Source: Ischnura elegans (taxonomy: Eukaryota > Arthropoda > Insecta > Odonata > Coenagrionidae). From it: DNA of 64,000 bases. The notes under the pieces were generated by a model. That model had not been told where the DNA came from. It did no database searches and saw nothing but the letters and a program-made list of their open reading frames with translations. This document shows, piece by piece, positions 23,759 through 36,000 of this stretch; the stretch's first letter is position 1, and every line of letters starts with the position of its first letter. A program made the position numbers and the translations under genes. The stretch lies in assembly GCF_921293095.1 (NCBI RefSeq), contig NC_060251.1, forward strand, positions 63,443,585 through 63,507,584, in the 5' to 3' direction.

Positions 23759-26700
23759 TGAATGACGACGAAACCTAATGTATATCATGGCATTCACTAC
23801 AGATAAATACTTCCTACAACGTGAGCATTCTCTTTATTTCGCTTCGGAATTATTCCCTCGCATGAAACCCCGCTACCTACGTTGTGCCAGAACCTTTTAC
23901 ACGATCGCCTTATCCTCATTTGACACAAGGGATGGATTGGAATAAAACTCCCCTCCCTGGTCTCAGAAGCGGAAAAGTGGGAAGCCCCAATCCCACCTGC
24001 ACCAAGAAACCCAATTTGAATCTTATCACACCCTATGAAAAGCTAAAGCATTTAAGTTCGGGAAAAGGATGAATTATAAATCTTAAAGGCCCTGGAAGAG
24101 ACAGCGTCCAGAAAAGAAAAAAGGATATGTTCGAAGATGAGGCAGAAAATGGATTACTTTTTCTCCGGCCGAGAAAAACTGAAATCTCCTCTCCTTTCCT
24201 TTGTTAAGCTATAAATTGCGTCATAAGAATCGGTGTCGATAAGATTGGATTCTATTTTTGAGGTGAAACATTGGACGATAGTGGGGGTTTGGCATTTTAA
24301 AAATCTTTTGTTAGTTTTGTAAATAGAATTTGAGCCCCCGATAAGGGTTTTTGGATTAGCGGATTACCGTATATACTGAATTAACCGAAAACCTCATCAT
24401 CAGTGTTTTATATGAGATTTTACAGTCCAAATTACATCACGGGCTTAAATACAGCGAGAGTTATTTTTAAACTATTACCATAACTATACGTCCAAGATCT
24501 CCAAGCTGAAGTATACCAGTATTTCATCGGCTAAACTTTGGGAGTTATCTGGAAACTGCAGAACACAACCGATTATAGCAGTGATATAGTGCTATGCACC
24601 CTTTAAGTTAAAACCTCAACAGAGAGAACTCTGTCTCTTCAATACTACTCATACCTTGAATTACGCAACTTGTAATTCAACCAAGGGATGATATGATCCC
24701 TGGTTAGAAGTGTGGAGACGAAGGAGAGGTATCTAAGGAATGGGAAAGAAAAATGTTTTCAGGAACAGGATTGGGCTTTTACGTGAAGTCTTCCCGGGAT
24801 TTCCGCCGGTTGAAAACGTTGCACTTCACTAACGCTTCACCGGAGGATGCATCCGTCATCAACCCCCCTAATTTTTGGCGCAATGCACAAATATTCAATA
24901 TGCCCTCATTGCGTACTCCGAAGAAATTTATCCAATATACGATTTCTTCCCACACATTGCAGATTAGGTTAGGACTCACTGTTTCCCCACTCATCGCAAT
25001 ACTTGTCTTCAAGAAGTCGCACCTTGCCTCTCCGAGATGGTGTGATAATGTTGCGGTCAAACAAACGTTTCCTTATTAAAGTTCAACTGGTGAGAGAAAT
25101 TCTGATTTAATTATATCTTGTAGCCTCATTAAATTAAACATACTTGTCCAAAGTTTCATAAAACCGACTTTTAATATGCTGTTAACCTTTCAATAGTCAC
25201 ATCATATTTTCACATACTAGCGCCTAACATGAGGTTAAAATTAATTGCTACTCAAAGAATTTATCAAGTGACCTTTGAGACCACATGTAAAGGTCAAGGT
25301 CATGCCTCGTAGTTCGTCAAGACTTAAATATTGACTTGCTATTGTGCACCTTATTCGAGAGAAACATATTAAACAATTTTATTGTTATCCACAAAACTAC
25401 GCAATGCAACTGGTATCTGAAAAAGGCAGTGAATCTAATATGCTCTTAATTTTATCACAAGTACAGACATTTGATATTGAAGCATTATTTTAAAATTGAC
25501 CTCTTTTTTTAGCCTAGGAAAGGGTTATAAGGTTCATCGATGAAAGGATCGAAAGTTGGTGGTATCTGCGGTGAATAGCGAGGGCCATTTGATATGTCCC
25601 GCCAGGATGATGGATCACCTTCAAGCGAAAAACAGAAGAACGCACTAAACCCTTAGTCTTTCACATAAAAAGTCCATTCGAAGTTGACAGAGTTGACATT
25701 TTCACGCACTTAGGGAGTTGCTCAACACAAAATTAACGAGACATATTAAATATAAATATGGGGTGGTAACTTACAAAAGTTGCCTTTGGCCTAAATATGG
25801 AGGCTCAGCAACCAAGATCGCGATATTGGTAAAAAAAAAGACAAGAGCACCTACTAATTAACAAAAAAATTATGCTCGAGATTCGTAAAATTACGAATAC
25901 ATTTTTATCCATTGAACTTTTGGCGGGTTTGGGCGATAATGTTGATACATACAGCATAAAGGCACTAAAACAATGTTGCCTAATATGATAGCTTAAAATG
26001 AAAATGGCAACAAAAATATTGTAAAATGCAAGAAGGCCCTAAAGTCTTATTTTCTCAAAACTGTCTTCGATCATGATGATTGATTTACTCAACACCCGCC
26101 AACTCCACACTAGAGTCACACACACACACATCATGAGGTTTATATTATTAACTGAAGTTTGTTCACCGAGCAAATATATCGATATAATTTGAAGGGATTA
26201 CCTGAATGGAGTAAAAAAGTCAGTTTAAAAGTAAAGGAGATGAAAATATCATTAAATATTTCTAGCAACATGCACAACTGGCATTGTTTGGCAATAATGC
26301 CATCACTTGGTAGACTACGTATCATATAAATTAAACCTTTTAAGTGCACGGGGGTGGATGTCACATTAACTGCCACGGGAAAAATTCTTGTGGAGAGATA
26401 TTCAGAACCAAGTCAGAACCAAGGATCTTTACCTTTCTAGGCCTCTGCATAAGACATAAGCTGTGCAACTTTGTTGCATTCTACGGCAATTTTTAATGCA
26501 ATGTTTCCGAAGGTTGCAGTTTCGAATCTCCGGTGGGTATTTTGCTTCTAAGAGCATGAATTCTTGCAATTGTCCCCCTTGCTTACTGACGGCGATGACT
26601 GCATTTCTGAAATTCGCGAGTTTTAAATAAGTATTTATTGTTTTTAATGCCCGCGGCTCAATTCTTGCTATAAGGGATTTTTTTCGTAACAAAAATTCGA

Positions 26701-29394
26701 ATTACGTGTACTCTATGAAATCCACGTATTCAAAATCATTCGTAGGAATTTTAAAGGTGATTTAGATAATGAAGGCTATAGGAAGGTGGAAGAGGAAATC
26801 AGAGGGAAAACAGAATAGAGGGTGCTTTTAAAAATTATTGTCACGTCATTTTGCTTAACGTTTAAATAAGAAAAGATTTGCTATGAAGCCTGAGAAAAGT
26901 GAGAAAGAAAATGATGGGAATTAGTTTGTTCTCAGTTAGGAGATGAATTTCTTATTTAAAGAATTGTCAATTTGCCCATACTTGGCATATTTCTAAAACT
27001 TAACTACGTAGCATATATCTTGGTATCTATTCATATGATTCATTGAATGAAACATTAACTTAATCGTGTGAAATGGTTTCAGGCTTGACGTAATTTAAAT
27101 GTGATATATGCATGATGAAATAGAAACAACAAATGATATTTTCCACACTTCAATATATATATCCATTATCGATCATGGCTTCGTCACTCTACGTCATTTT
27201 CAACGTCATTAAAACGTCGAAACCATAACCATTAGCGGAGTTATATTTAAAGTGGAGTAAGTAATTACTTTATGTTGCTTGAATTTTATCATGGATGTTC
27301 ACCGTTTCAAAGTAACAACATTTTAACTAGTTATTGCCGCCCATTACATTACATTTTATTTACAAATGCATGCCATAGAAAAGCTAAATATAAAAAATAA
27401 AAAAAATGCAAGCATAGCACTAGCATGCGCCAGAGAAAGAAAATGAATCGCTCGAACTGAAAGCACCAAACAAGATTGCACGTGGCATTAAGTACTATTT
27501 ATACTCCGAAAGGAGGCCCGTCGAGTAACACTCCTACTCGTCGAAAGCATTATGGGGCCATAAAACGGTAACCGGGCAGCACTAGGCTCTCTAAGGCAAC
27601 AAATGCTATCGTTAAATCTTTAGAGGAGGCAAAGTGTTACTCTAGCAAATAAAAATTGAAAAAACAACGAAAGAGCCTTAAAAAATTAGACTGAAAGAGC
27701 ACATTTTATTCAGTGAGCCACTGAAACTCTACCCTTGGGATATATTTGGAAATTCACTACACCATTCGCATGAGGAAACTACACATTGAGATTTAAATTA
27801 TGCATGGAAGATAAAATGGAAATATGAAGCAGATGCATATTACTTCAATGGCTGTACAGCAGTCTAAAATGTGTATTTTTCAAAGAAATCATCGTTTTCG
27901 TGTGATCGTTTACCTAAGGCTTCAGAAAATATGATAAAAGAAGTCGTAAATGCTATTAACGTCATCTATTTCTCCACCTTTTTTTTGTTAATATTACTAG
28001 CCTATCCAAAAATGAAGACATTGGTTACTCTACGGCGTTTCACGAGTGAAGGCAAAAGATTCGGCATCATATTAGACTTTGAACCAATGTGATCACAACA
28101 CCGTAATTCAGTACTAAACAAATTCGGCCTTGATTGGCTTCTTTTCCTCAAAACATTTTTGAGAGCACAAATAATTTCTTGCCTTTGATCTGACTCAGGA
28201 TCGAGGAGCTTAATGACACATGATATTAGTTAAATAATAATAGATCATGTGGTGGAAATTCGTTTAATAGTATGAGGTAAAAAATAGGTGAGTGAGTGCG
28301 TAATAAACTAGTTCTTTTTTTTTAAGCTGTAATAGGATGCCCAATGAAAGAATGTTTCCTTCCCTGGATGCCTGAAATTCACACGCCTATAGCTTATAAT
28401 GTGGCGAGCTCTACCCTCACTAATAAAAAAACTTTGGGGTTGAAGTAGTGAGTGAGAGAATACCTCAATATCAACTAAAGAAAATATACATCTTAGCATT
28501 CTCGATATCTATTTTTGAATCTGTGTAAGGACTGAATTATAAAATTGTATAGGAATGTAACAGGTGCTCAATAACCGCTAGCCACAGTTTGAAACAGAAA
28601 TGAAACTCAGTCTCTGTACCTCCTTGATTCTAAATTGAAGAGATCATTTTATCCTTTGGATTTGTCCCCATGACCATCAGTTACTAAAACTCCTTTTGAG
28701 AGCCGACTTCCTAGCCGTACTTGAGTTCCGAAACACTCGGAGTATTAGTCTGCACAAATGATTTCACACGCTCCTTCATCCGCTCAAATAGATATTTTTC
28801 TCGTATATCAGCTTCATCTTCATCACATAGCAATGCCAAGATTTTTTAAAGATATTTTTAGCTGAACACCCGCGAGATTATTGGAGTACCGCTTCACCAT
28901 AAGATTCTGGGTCCACTATTTCTTTTCACTTCTTTTCAGTGGAAATCGTATTTCGTCCGGGATCCTCACCGAGAAATGTATTTGCATTTTCTTTCTTCGT
29001 GTAACTCCTACGAATAAATGACATGCTTGGATTTTTGCCAAGATTGTATATACAACGTGCTGCATTCCAAACTTGAAAGAGATTCTTGCCTGCTTTTTCG
29101 TTCAAATTTTACTCGTCATAGTAAAACTCGGTGGCAGTCGGGATAAATTTTTCCCAAAGGTTACGGGTCGCGGATTCGTGAGTGGGCGTTTTTTTCTCAG
29201 ATCACCGTCGATAAGTGATTCAGAGCATTAAATGTCTTAAATTCGTAATAAAACATCGCTTGAGACCGTAAAGCATAGAGTCGTGTAATTTTTGTCCCTC
29301 AAATTACACAAAAAAAGGTTCCAAGTTATTGTAACGAAAGTATTATACCGATTAAGGTAGGTTTCCACGGATTACTTAAGAAACATTCCGGCAG
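23759..29394. other. Long stretch without a recognised gene or repeat
   Basis: This is the largest unexplained block. It is AT-rich, with open frames of at most 108 codons (24753-25079 and its opposite strand) that show no known motifs. A short (AC) run lies near 26118-26130. I found no members of the families seen elsewhere. It may be unique intron sequence. Confidence 0.4.
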
Positions 29395-29522
29395 CCTGTG
29401 CTTTCTTCATGCTTTTCCCTCTTCAATTCACAATAAGACCTACTCCCCTATCATTCTATTAAAAAATCCTATTCTTTTCCTTCCTCTCCCTCGTTTACCC
29501 AACATTCTACCTTCCACTATTG
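29395..29522 (-). pseudogene. Non-LTR retrotransposon fragment, distal part
   Basis: The plus strand around CTTCAATTCACAATAAGACC and CATTCTATTAAAAAATCCTA matches 40975-41060, where the same text runs on directly into AACATCCTACC and CTAAGTACTCGC. Here it is separated from its continuation (30208-30283 and 30491-30615) by a PLE insertion and a SINE insertion. Confidence 0.5.
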
Positions 29523-30207
29523 AAATTCTTGGGCGTTTTAATGATCTCTATTGCCTCCCTTATCAGCCTGGGGCAATACCTCTTTTCAGAGAGTGATCAG
29601 AAATCCGGCCAATCACGGCGAAGCGGCAAGGGTAACCGGCCAACAACACCGCGGTCGCGAGGAAGGAGAACTATATATACGCGGCAAAAATACGGAAATC
29701 ACGACTAACTCTTGACAGTCCCAAGAGTTCATTAGTGAACAAGCTAAATGCATGGGCGAACGACTCATACACAAAATCCACTCCTCGTAAATATTGGAAA
29801 AGTGAAAGGTATCGGGAAATCAGCCGGGTCAGGAAGGACATTGCTGCCACGTTTCAATGGGCTTCTATGCCATCGTCTTCAGGGCAAATTATGGACCTGG
29901 TTAGTGCCTGGCTTATATACACAGTTGGGGCGGTCAAGTCGTCTGTGATTGGTCATTTTTAGGTGTCCTTCCTCCTATTAGCTTACTCATTCTTTTGATC
30001 ATGGGATTCCATGATTTGCTGAGATTGAAACCCGCGTCTCTATTCATTTTATTATTTGCGATTCTTATTTCAATGGCCTCTTTTGTAGGACGGTCAGAGA
30101 CGGACAGAGAAGGCCAATGAAACGTTGGCAGCAATGTCCATCCTGACCCGGCCGATATCCTGAGAAGTCTTCATCAACAAGATTCGCCGGGAAAGCACCA
30201 AATCCTT
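29523..30207 (-). mobile_element. Penelope-like element insertion with two C-terminal ORF remnants
   Basis: Minus-strand frames give EAIEIRIANNKMNRDAGFNL followed by SKSWNP (about 30090-29990), and REAIEIIKTPKNF (about 29570-29525). Both match the conserved C-terminal 'EAIEI...NFNRD.G..LS..W' segment of Penelope-like proteins. Inverted terminal modules flank the first remnant (29818-29860 against 30112-30162). The lower one carries a hammerhead-like core, CTGAAGACGATGG with GAAACGTGG, on the minus strand. The reverse transcriptase and GIY-YIG parts are missing. A TATATATA motif lies between the module and the second remnant. An imperfect repeat of about 20 bp (AACATTCTACC at 29503 and 30211) borders the insertion. 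Confidence 0.7.
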
Positions 30208-30615
30208 CAACATTCTACCCTCTCAGCACTGTGTTCAGCATCCCCTTCCCGCTAAGTACTCGCTCCATCCTTACCTTCTGTCTGGTATGGTATGGTATTT
30301 GGAGGAGGCGATCGACAGATGAGGTCATTTGCGCCATAAGTGAAGGGGTAGGTAAGGAAGGGTGGAGAGAAACCCGGCGTCGGCATTAGCCTGCTCTTAA
30401 CGAAAAGCGCCAAGGGGACCACGGTTTACGTCCCATCCGACGGACGGAGTGTCGCGCTTGAAATGCCCACGGGATGGGAACCTTCTGTCTCCTCCGTATC
30501 TCATCTAGAAGCTGCCTCTCCTCACCCACCATCTCCGTCACTTCGTCGTTCCTCCTCCTTTCCGTCTACTGTACTTTCCCCATTCTTCTCCGCACCTACA
30601 TATCGAGCGCCTCCA
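30208..30615 (-). pseudogene. Non-LTR retrotransposon ORF fragment, interrupted by a SINE
   Basis: Leaving out the SINE at 30284-30479, the minus strand encodes MVGEERQLLDEIRRR (about 30535-30492) and then QKVRMERVLSGKGML (about 30283-30230). Upstream is LEALDM and VRRRMGKVQ. The order resembles the post-RT region of LINE ORF2 ('GEERxLLxxIRRRQKNWIGHxLRGxGLL'). The frame has stops. The same family is present near 40920-41160. Confidence 0.55.
30284..30479 (-). mobile_element. 5'-truncated tRNA-derived SINE with target duplication
   Basis: This is the reverse complement of the body of the SINE at 23440-23745, from the ATACCATACCAG-like 3' end to just past CCGTCCGTCGGATGGGACG. The tRNA head is absent. 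ACCTTCTGTCT occurs on both sides (30273-30283 and 30480-30490), giving an 11-bp duplication. A 5' truncation of this kind indicates retroposition. Confidence 0.85.
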
Positions 30616-30714
30616 GCATGACGTAGGCAGGTTGGAAATAAAAGACAGAGTTTGAAAACTTGGGTGGGGAAAAAAGAGAAGCCATTGATCGCTGTACGGG
30701 CTTGCCATCCGAGT

Positions 30715-30900
30715 TTTCATTTGTGTCGAGTCACTGGATGGATGGATGGATTCGGTGTGAGGCAATACCTCAATGGTGTGCAGTATCTCCAAGGGGTAGA
30801 GATGGGCGGCCTTTGGTTTCTTGTATCGATTGAAGGAAATAGAGCTTTATTCCAGCGCACACATCCAACGAGCCAATTGGACCACAGATCGCGCTATAAA
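30715..30900. repeat. Diverged duplicate segment, copy 1
   Basis: The passages GTGTGAGGCAATACCTCAA, TTTCTTGTATCGATTGAAGG and CCAGCGCACACATCCAACG match, with many differences, 31975-32120. The shared origin may be an old interspersed repeat. A short GGAT tetranucleotide run sits at 30736-30750. Confidence 0.45.
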
Positions 30901-31095
30901 TGAAGGTGACATCAAAATGCATCGTCATGATGAACCATCGCAGCTCGTAGCGACTTACAGAATATAAATGAGTCTTTCAGGAATACAAAATGAAAGTTAC
31001 TAAGAAGAAAAACAGAATAGTTGTATGCTATAATATCCCATATTTGATAATTTATAATTATTTTTTTTCCTTATCTTGACCTCGTTTAATTCATG

Positions 31096-31700
31096 TTAAA
31101 ACATTTCTTGGAGTGTAGGTCAACGTATGTTATGCAAAAACGTTTTAGCTAACGTTTCTGTTTATTTTAAACAATCATCAGGGCTTAACTTTGTACAAAT
31201 TTTAACGATTTTACATGTTTATTAATAATAATGATAAATACATATTTATAAATATTACATATTAATTAATAATATCAATAAATATGTAAAATCGTTCAAA
31301 TATGTACAAAGTTAACGAGGAAGTCCTAAGAAGGGTAGGAGAGATGAGAAGCCTCATGAAAACCTTAATAAGAAGGCGGAACAACCTTATAGGCCACATC
31401 CTGAGACATGATGGCCTGATGAAGACAATCGTCGAAGGACAAGTGGAAGGCAGGAATGGAAAAGGAAGACCCCGAACAAAATATATGGAACAAGCAAAGA
31501 GAGATGTGAAAGAGAAGAAATACGTAGGAGTGAAAAGATTAGCTGATAGGAGAACTGAGTGGAGAGCTGCGTCAAACCAATCCTAGGATTGTTGACCAGT
31601 GATGATGATGATGTACAAAGTTAAGCCCTGATGATAGTTTAAAACCTACACTCCAAGAACTATTTTAACATTGATTATTTATGTTGATGTTGCTAGGGAG
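31096..31700. mobile_element. PLE-type foldback interrupted by an RTE-like insertion
   Basis: The left arm (31096-31250) and the right arm (31285-31315 plus 31625-31680) are inverted copies. They share TGTACAAAGTTAAGCCCTGA and ACACTCCAAGAA. On the minus strand the left arm has CTGATGA (31181-31175), one U, a perfect 6-bp stem TGTTTA/TAAACA with an AAA loop, then GAAACGTT (31158-31151). This is a hammerhead-like core. The right arm has lost about 45 bp, including the GAAA half. The retroposed RTE-like tail at 31316-31610 splits the right arm. Confidence 0.6.
31316..31610 (+). mobile_element. 5'-truncated RTE-like non-LTR retrotransposon with target duplication
   Basis: The open frame gives NLIGHILRHDGLMKTIVEGQ, then KGRPRTKYMEQ and RLADRRTEWRAASNQS before a stop. 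This is the C-terminal tail of an RTE-like or related LINE ORF2. It ends with a GATGATGATGATG tail, typical of such elements. ATGTACAAAGTTAA flanks it on both sides (31302-31315 and 31611-31624), a 14-bp duplication. Only the last 295 bp of the element were copied, and the frame is still intact, so it is young. Other copies are at 32905, 38195 and 61740. Confidence 0.85.
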
Positions 31701-31949
31701 TTGTTGATGGTGGGAGAGGGGGGTGATTGAGGAGAGAGGAAAAAATGAAATTTGCCTGAAGTACGGAGGGAAAAAGAAGCTGTAAATCTTTAAGATAATT
31801 AACAGGATATGAAACGAAATAAACGTCCGGCGTTAAATCGGAACTAGAAGCTTGAACGCGGCGAGGGGCCCAGTATCCAGATATTTTTGGGGTGGCATAC
31901 ATCCCGCGCGCCCTTTCCCGGGTTAAGTGTACCAATATTAGGACATTGT

Positions 31950-32140
31950 CACTATGAACACGGACTTGATCGTTGGATAGAGTGTGAGGTTATACCTTTT
32001 ATGAAATACTTTCAGGTGACGGAGGGAGGCGGCATGGGATTTTTGTATCGTTTTGGAAGAAAAGAAACTCTATCCCGGTGCACACCAACGAAGGCAATTG
32101 AAGCGCAACTCACGCAAGAAGAGAATATAATGCGTTTATA
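31950..32140. repeat. Diverged duplicate segment, copy 2
   Basis: Counterpart of 30715-30900 in the same orientation about 1.25 kb away, with shared blocks around GTGTGAGGTTATACCTT, TTTTTGTATCG and GTGCACACCAACGAAGGC. Confidence 0.45.
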
Positions 32141-32904
32141 ATTCGATCCCCGAAACTTTCCTCCGCCTTTTCCTCTTTCCATCTCCCGGATGTTCCCCAC
32201 TCCAAATCCAGCCTTGCCTCCATGGCTCCCCCGAGGAAAATCATAACTCCCTTTCCTTGCTACCCACCCTACCCGAAATCAAGCCCCGAAAAACGCGCCA
32301 TCGATCCGTTATGCGGCAATCACTCCGGGATTTCGCAGGAGACGGTGGTGTGGGTGAGGTTGAGAGAGGGGGATGGGATTTTGGGAAGAGGTTGACGTTT
32401 TGCTGGCACGGGTGACGCGATGTGTGCTAAGAAAGGAATCCCCTCCTCACATGGCACTTTAAAATATTAATTTCTTCGTTTTCGCCACAATTATCAGCAT
32501 TGTAAACATCTTCAACTTTAGCTGTACTAAATTACGGTAGTCCATCGCTTTACGATATTAACTCATTTCCTTCCACCATTATCATTTGGCCTCACCACAG
32601 CGTCGCCACACTTATCAATATTATAAACATTTTCAGCTAAAAAAAGCTGTGCTACACTACAGTACTTCTTTACGATATAAACATATTTCCGCCCACCATG
32701 ACCATGTGACTTAACCCTACCGTGCAGGAAAAATGAGGATCTTGACTGAAAATTGTGCACTATTTCGTTTTTAAAATGTCACAAATGTGCTACTTAAGGT
32801 TTTGTCAACATATCCCATCTGTTATTTTATTTTTGAAACTGGTAAAATTAATCTCACTTGCTGAAAGAGACCGGTGCCAATCAGAATATTACTCAATTTA
32901 ATTT
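32141..32904. other. No recognised gene
   Basis: Within this stretch two nearby segments (about 32485-32580 and 32605-32690) share 'CACTTATCA..ATTATAAACAT..TTCA' and 'CTTTACGATAT.AAC', suggesting a diverged local duplication of about 120 bp. Nothing else was recognised. Confidence 0.4.
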
Positions 32905-33195
32905 CTTGCGTATTTAATCTCTTTCACATCTTTCTTTACCTGTTCCATATATTTTGTTCGAGATCTTCCTTTTCCGTTCTTGCCATCTCCTTGTCCCTCG
33001 GCGATTGCTTTCATCAGGCCATCATGCCTCAAGATGTGGCCTTTAAGGTTGTTCCATATCCTTATTAAGGTTTTCATAAGGCTTCTCTCCAACTCTTCTT
33101 AGGACTTCCTCATTATTAACTCGATAGATCCATTTGATCCTCATCATTCTACTGTAGCACCACATTTCGAAGGCCTGTCCATACCTCACTTCAAA
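32905..33195 (-). pseudogene. RTE-like retrotransposon tail, minus strand
   Basis: Minus-strand translation gives FEMWCYRRMMRIKWIDRVNN, then EEVLRRVGERSLMKTL, then NLKGHILRHDGLMKAIAEG and GRSRTKYMEQVKKD. The frame stays nearly open over 90 codons. It extends further upstream in the element than the copy at 31316-31610 but lacks the WRAASNQS end. It lies about 1.3 kb from that copy, in opposite orientation. Confidence 0.75.
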
Positions 33196-34384
33196 GCCAC
33201 TGTCTGTGTGGGCTACTCAGTGGCTATTCAGCGACGGACGTTTTCCAAAGCACTGCATGAGTGAGCTAAATTATCTTTTAAATACATATTTCACGCTTGT
33301 TGTAAATTTCGCCATTTTGTTTCCTAATTTTTCTATAAGTATTCTTTTAACATGTTCTCTGCGGAGTTAAATATCCTTCTGTAACAATTTCGCAATTCGA
33401 ACCGCAAGAAAGGGCCTCGAATGGTAAAATAAATTAACAGTTAAATTACCTGGATTGCTTGAATTTTGCTCGTAAATTCATTAATTGCGCTTGGTGGGCT
33501 GTGATAAACTAACATTTAAATAAATTATTTTTATTACGCATTATGCATGGTATAATTTCATAGGCATATGATTTCGGCATAACTTATTGAAACATGTTAT
33601 GGTTCATTCCATCAGAAATGCGAATTCCAATTATCCTCACGGATTTTGTAAGCGGCCAACTGCCTTAAACACTTGAAAAAGTACTACAATACTACTTATT
33701 TATAAAAAATATTATGGTTATGCATTGAGTGGTTATTTATTAGCTATTGTTAATAAAATAGTTTACAATTGTTGAAGATACCATCCACCTACCTAAAGTC
33801 TCCGAAATGTGAAGCTATTAAAGTCTGAAGGTTATCAATTCCTTTTCCTAGAAACATTTGGCGTGGGAAGAAACTTCTTGTTTACATTATACTCGGTTTT
33901 AATTCTCTCAGGAGTGCCATGGGTATTTCAGAATATTAACTCAAAGATACCACTTAAAAATACTTCTTAGCGACGAAAAAAATTGATAGTGAAAAAGCCC
34001 CATTATATCCGTTAATTCATGGTTTAGGGAGGCTATTTGGGGAAAGTATTGGATCGAAGTTTCATGGATGAGGTTTCCGTGCGGGTTTCATGGATTTTTA
34101 ATTTTTTTTACCTCCATCAAGGAGTGTGTGGTAATTACGGTAAAAGGAGGATTGTAGAGGGAAGGGGGTTAGATGGTGGAGAGGTTGGGTAAAGGAGGGG
34201 ATAGAGGTTACTGCAATCGCGACAAAGAACACTTAGAGAATTGAAAAAAATTGTAGAAGGCAGTGACACGCAAAGGCATTGGTCAATATTCACGCGATCC
34301 AAAAAATATTGTTATTTCAACATCCGGACGGAAAATTCAATGATTTTTGTATATGTATGTCTATACGTACGTCGATTGTTACTG
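33196..34384. other. No recognised gene
   Basis: AT-rich sequence with no motif-bearing frame and no copy of the families seen elsewhere. Confidence 0.4.
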
Positions 34385-34790
34385 TAAAAAATTCAAAGAC
34401 TTATCTCAAATACATCAATTTAAGTTGTTACGAATGAGCATTTACTTGTCATATTGGACACTAGGTAGCATCAGAGATTCACAAAGATCAATTGGATAAG
34501 TATAAATCCGATTACAGAGTACTAGAATAGCTCGTAGGATGAGGTTCTTACTTAACATATACGGGACAGAAGTGAAAGAAAATTTATCTGCGGTATTTCG
34601 ACCCCGACTTAAAAATCCAAATACCAACCCGCAAACTATATAAATAGGTATTTGGCAGGAGAAGTCAGAACATGTGCTACTTAAAAAACTCGCCCTGTCG
34701 TAGTTCTAACTGGGGATTTGGACTTCTAATAATCACAGCTACTTTTGATTATAGTCTTATTCTTAGTCTTAAAGAGTTTTTCTCTCAATG

Positions 34791-34943
34791 GTCGATGATA
34801 ATCGAAAAAATAACGTTGGTTATATAATTAATTTATACTATAGGTATTCATGAACTCGTGGCGTGTACTCGTGTCGATAATAATCGAAAAAATAACGTTG
34901 GTTATGTAATTAATTTATATTATAGGTATTCATGAACTCGTGG
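34791..34943. repeat. Direct repeat, two ~71-bp copies 82 bp apart
   Basis: GATAATCGAAAAAATAACG and GTATTCATGAACTCGTGG occur in both copies (34791-34861 and 34873-34943) with only a few differences. This is a recent local duplication inside the older satellite zone. Confidence 0.85.
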
Positions 34944-35749
34944 AGTCATAAAATTGTATGCTTAAGAGTTGAGACCGTGGACTATTGCTTTAAAAGATTT
35001 CAAAGAACTAATAATAAATAAAATATAAGTTGCTATGAATGAGCTTTTACATGTCACATTAAACACGTGGATGAGCAGGGAACACTATTCGAAATTATAA
35101 ATTTGAAAATGAAACAGTGAAATGATACGAAACTATCCACTTCATGTCATCTGTTTGTACGCCAAATCACTTCTCCTTGTGTTATTCATTGCAGTCAATT
35201 GAAATTTATACCTAGGAGCTTATGGCTCCAATTTCCACCAGTAGCAAATCAACACTCAAGAACAAACGTTTTGAATTAAACAATATTACTGTTGAAGAGT
35301 TCAACGTGTATTCTAAAATGAATCAAGTTAAGCTGCTATATATAAGCCCTTTCTTGTCACATTTGACAGATGGATGAGCATGGTACACACGCCGCAAGGA
35401 CATATTCACGGGAATCATTCGACTAGTTCATAAGAGAGTGGCGGAGAGAGTTTTTGGCATAATTTTTGTACGCTTGATACCTCGTAGAATTAGCATTGCA
35501 CATAAGGCGCGAGAATCGGGAAGCATTCAACAAGTTCATCAGAGGGCGGAGGAGAGAGGTCGTAGTACTACACAATATTAGAGTAGAATACTAAAAATTT
35601 TACAACAAAATGATTCAAGTTGAATTGCTACAAATGAGCCTTTACTGGTCATATACGTTAGACGTAGAAGCATAAAACAAAAGACGCAACGACCGGAAGA
35701 TTTTTTGACGGTAATCTCAGCAATTGACGCACCTTTCGAGTCAGACCTT

Positions 35750-36000
35750 TAGAACAGCCTCTCACTATTACACAATTACACATAACCCGTGGTAACCAGA
35801 TATTTTTCATGAACAGACTCATGAAAAACAAAATGATTCGATAATTCCAGGTTGCTCAGCATAGAAATTTTGAAGCAATTCAACAAATAAGCATCACCAA
35901 AATCTGAGATAATTTATGGAAAACATAAAAGAAGAGAATATAAACAATTTTAACTCAATAAACCCCTCTCATGGTAATACATTATTTTAGTTGAACGCTG
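35750..36000. repeat. Segmental duplicate of 38575-38830, copy 1
   Basis: AACAGCCTCTCACTATTACA, then 'ATGAACAGACTCATGA', then 'AAATCTGAGATAATTTATGG', correspond in order to 38580-38815 in the same orientation. The two copies are about 2.83 kb apart and moderately diverged. They link the 180-bp and 320-bp tandem zones into one repeat domain. Confidence 0.65.
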
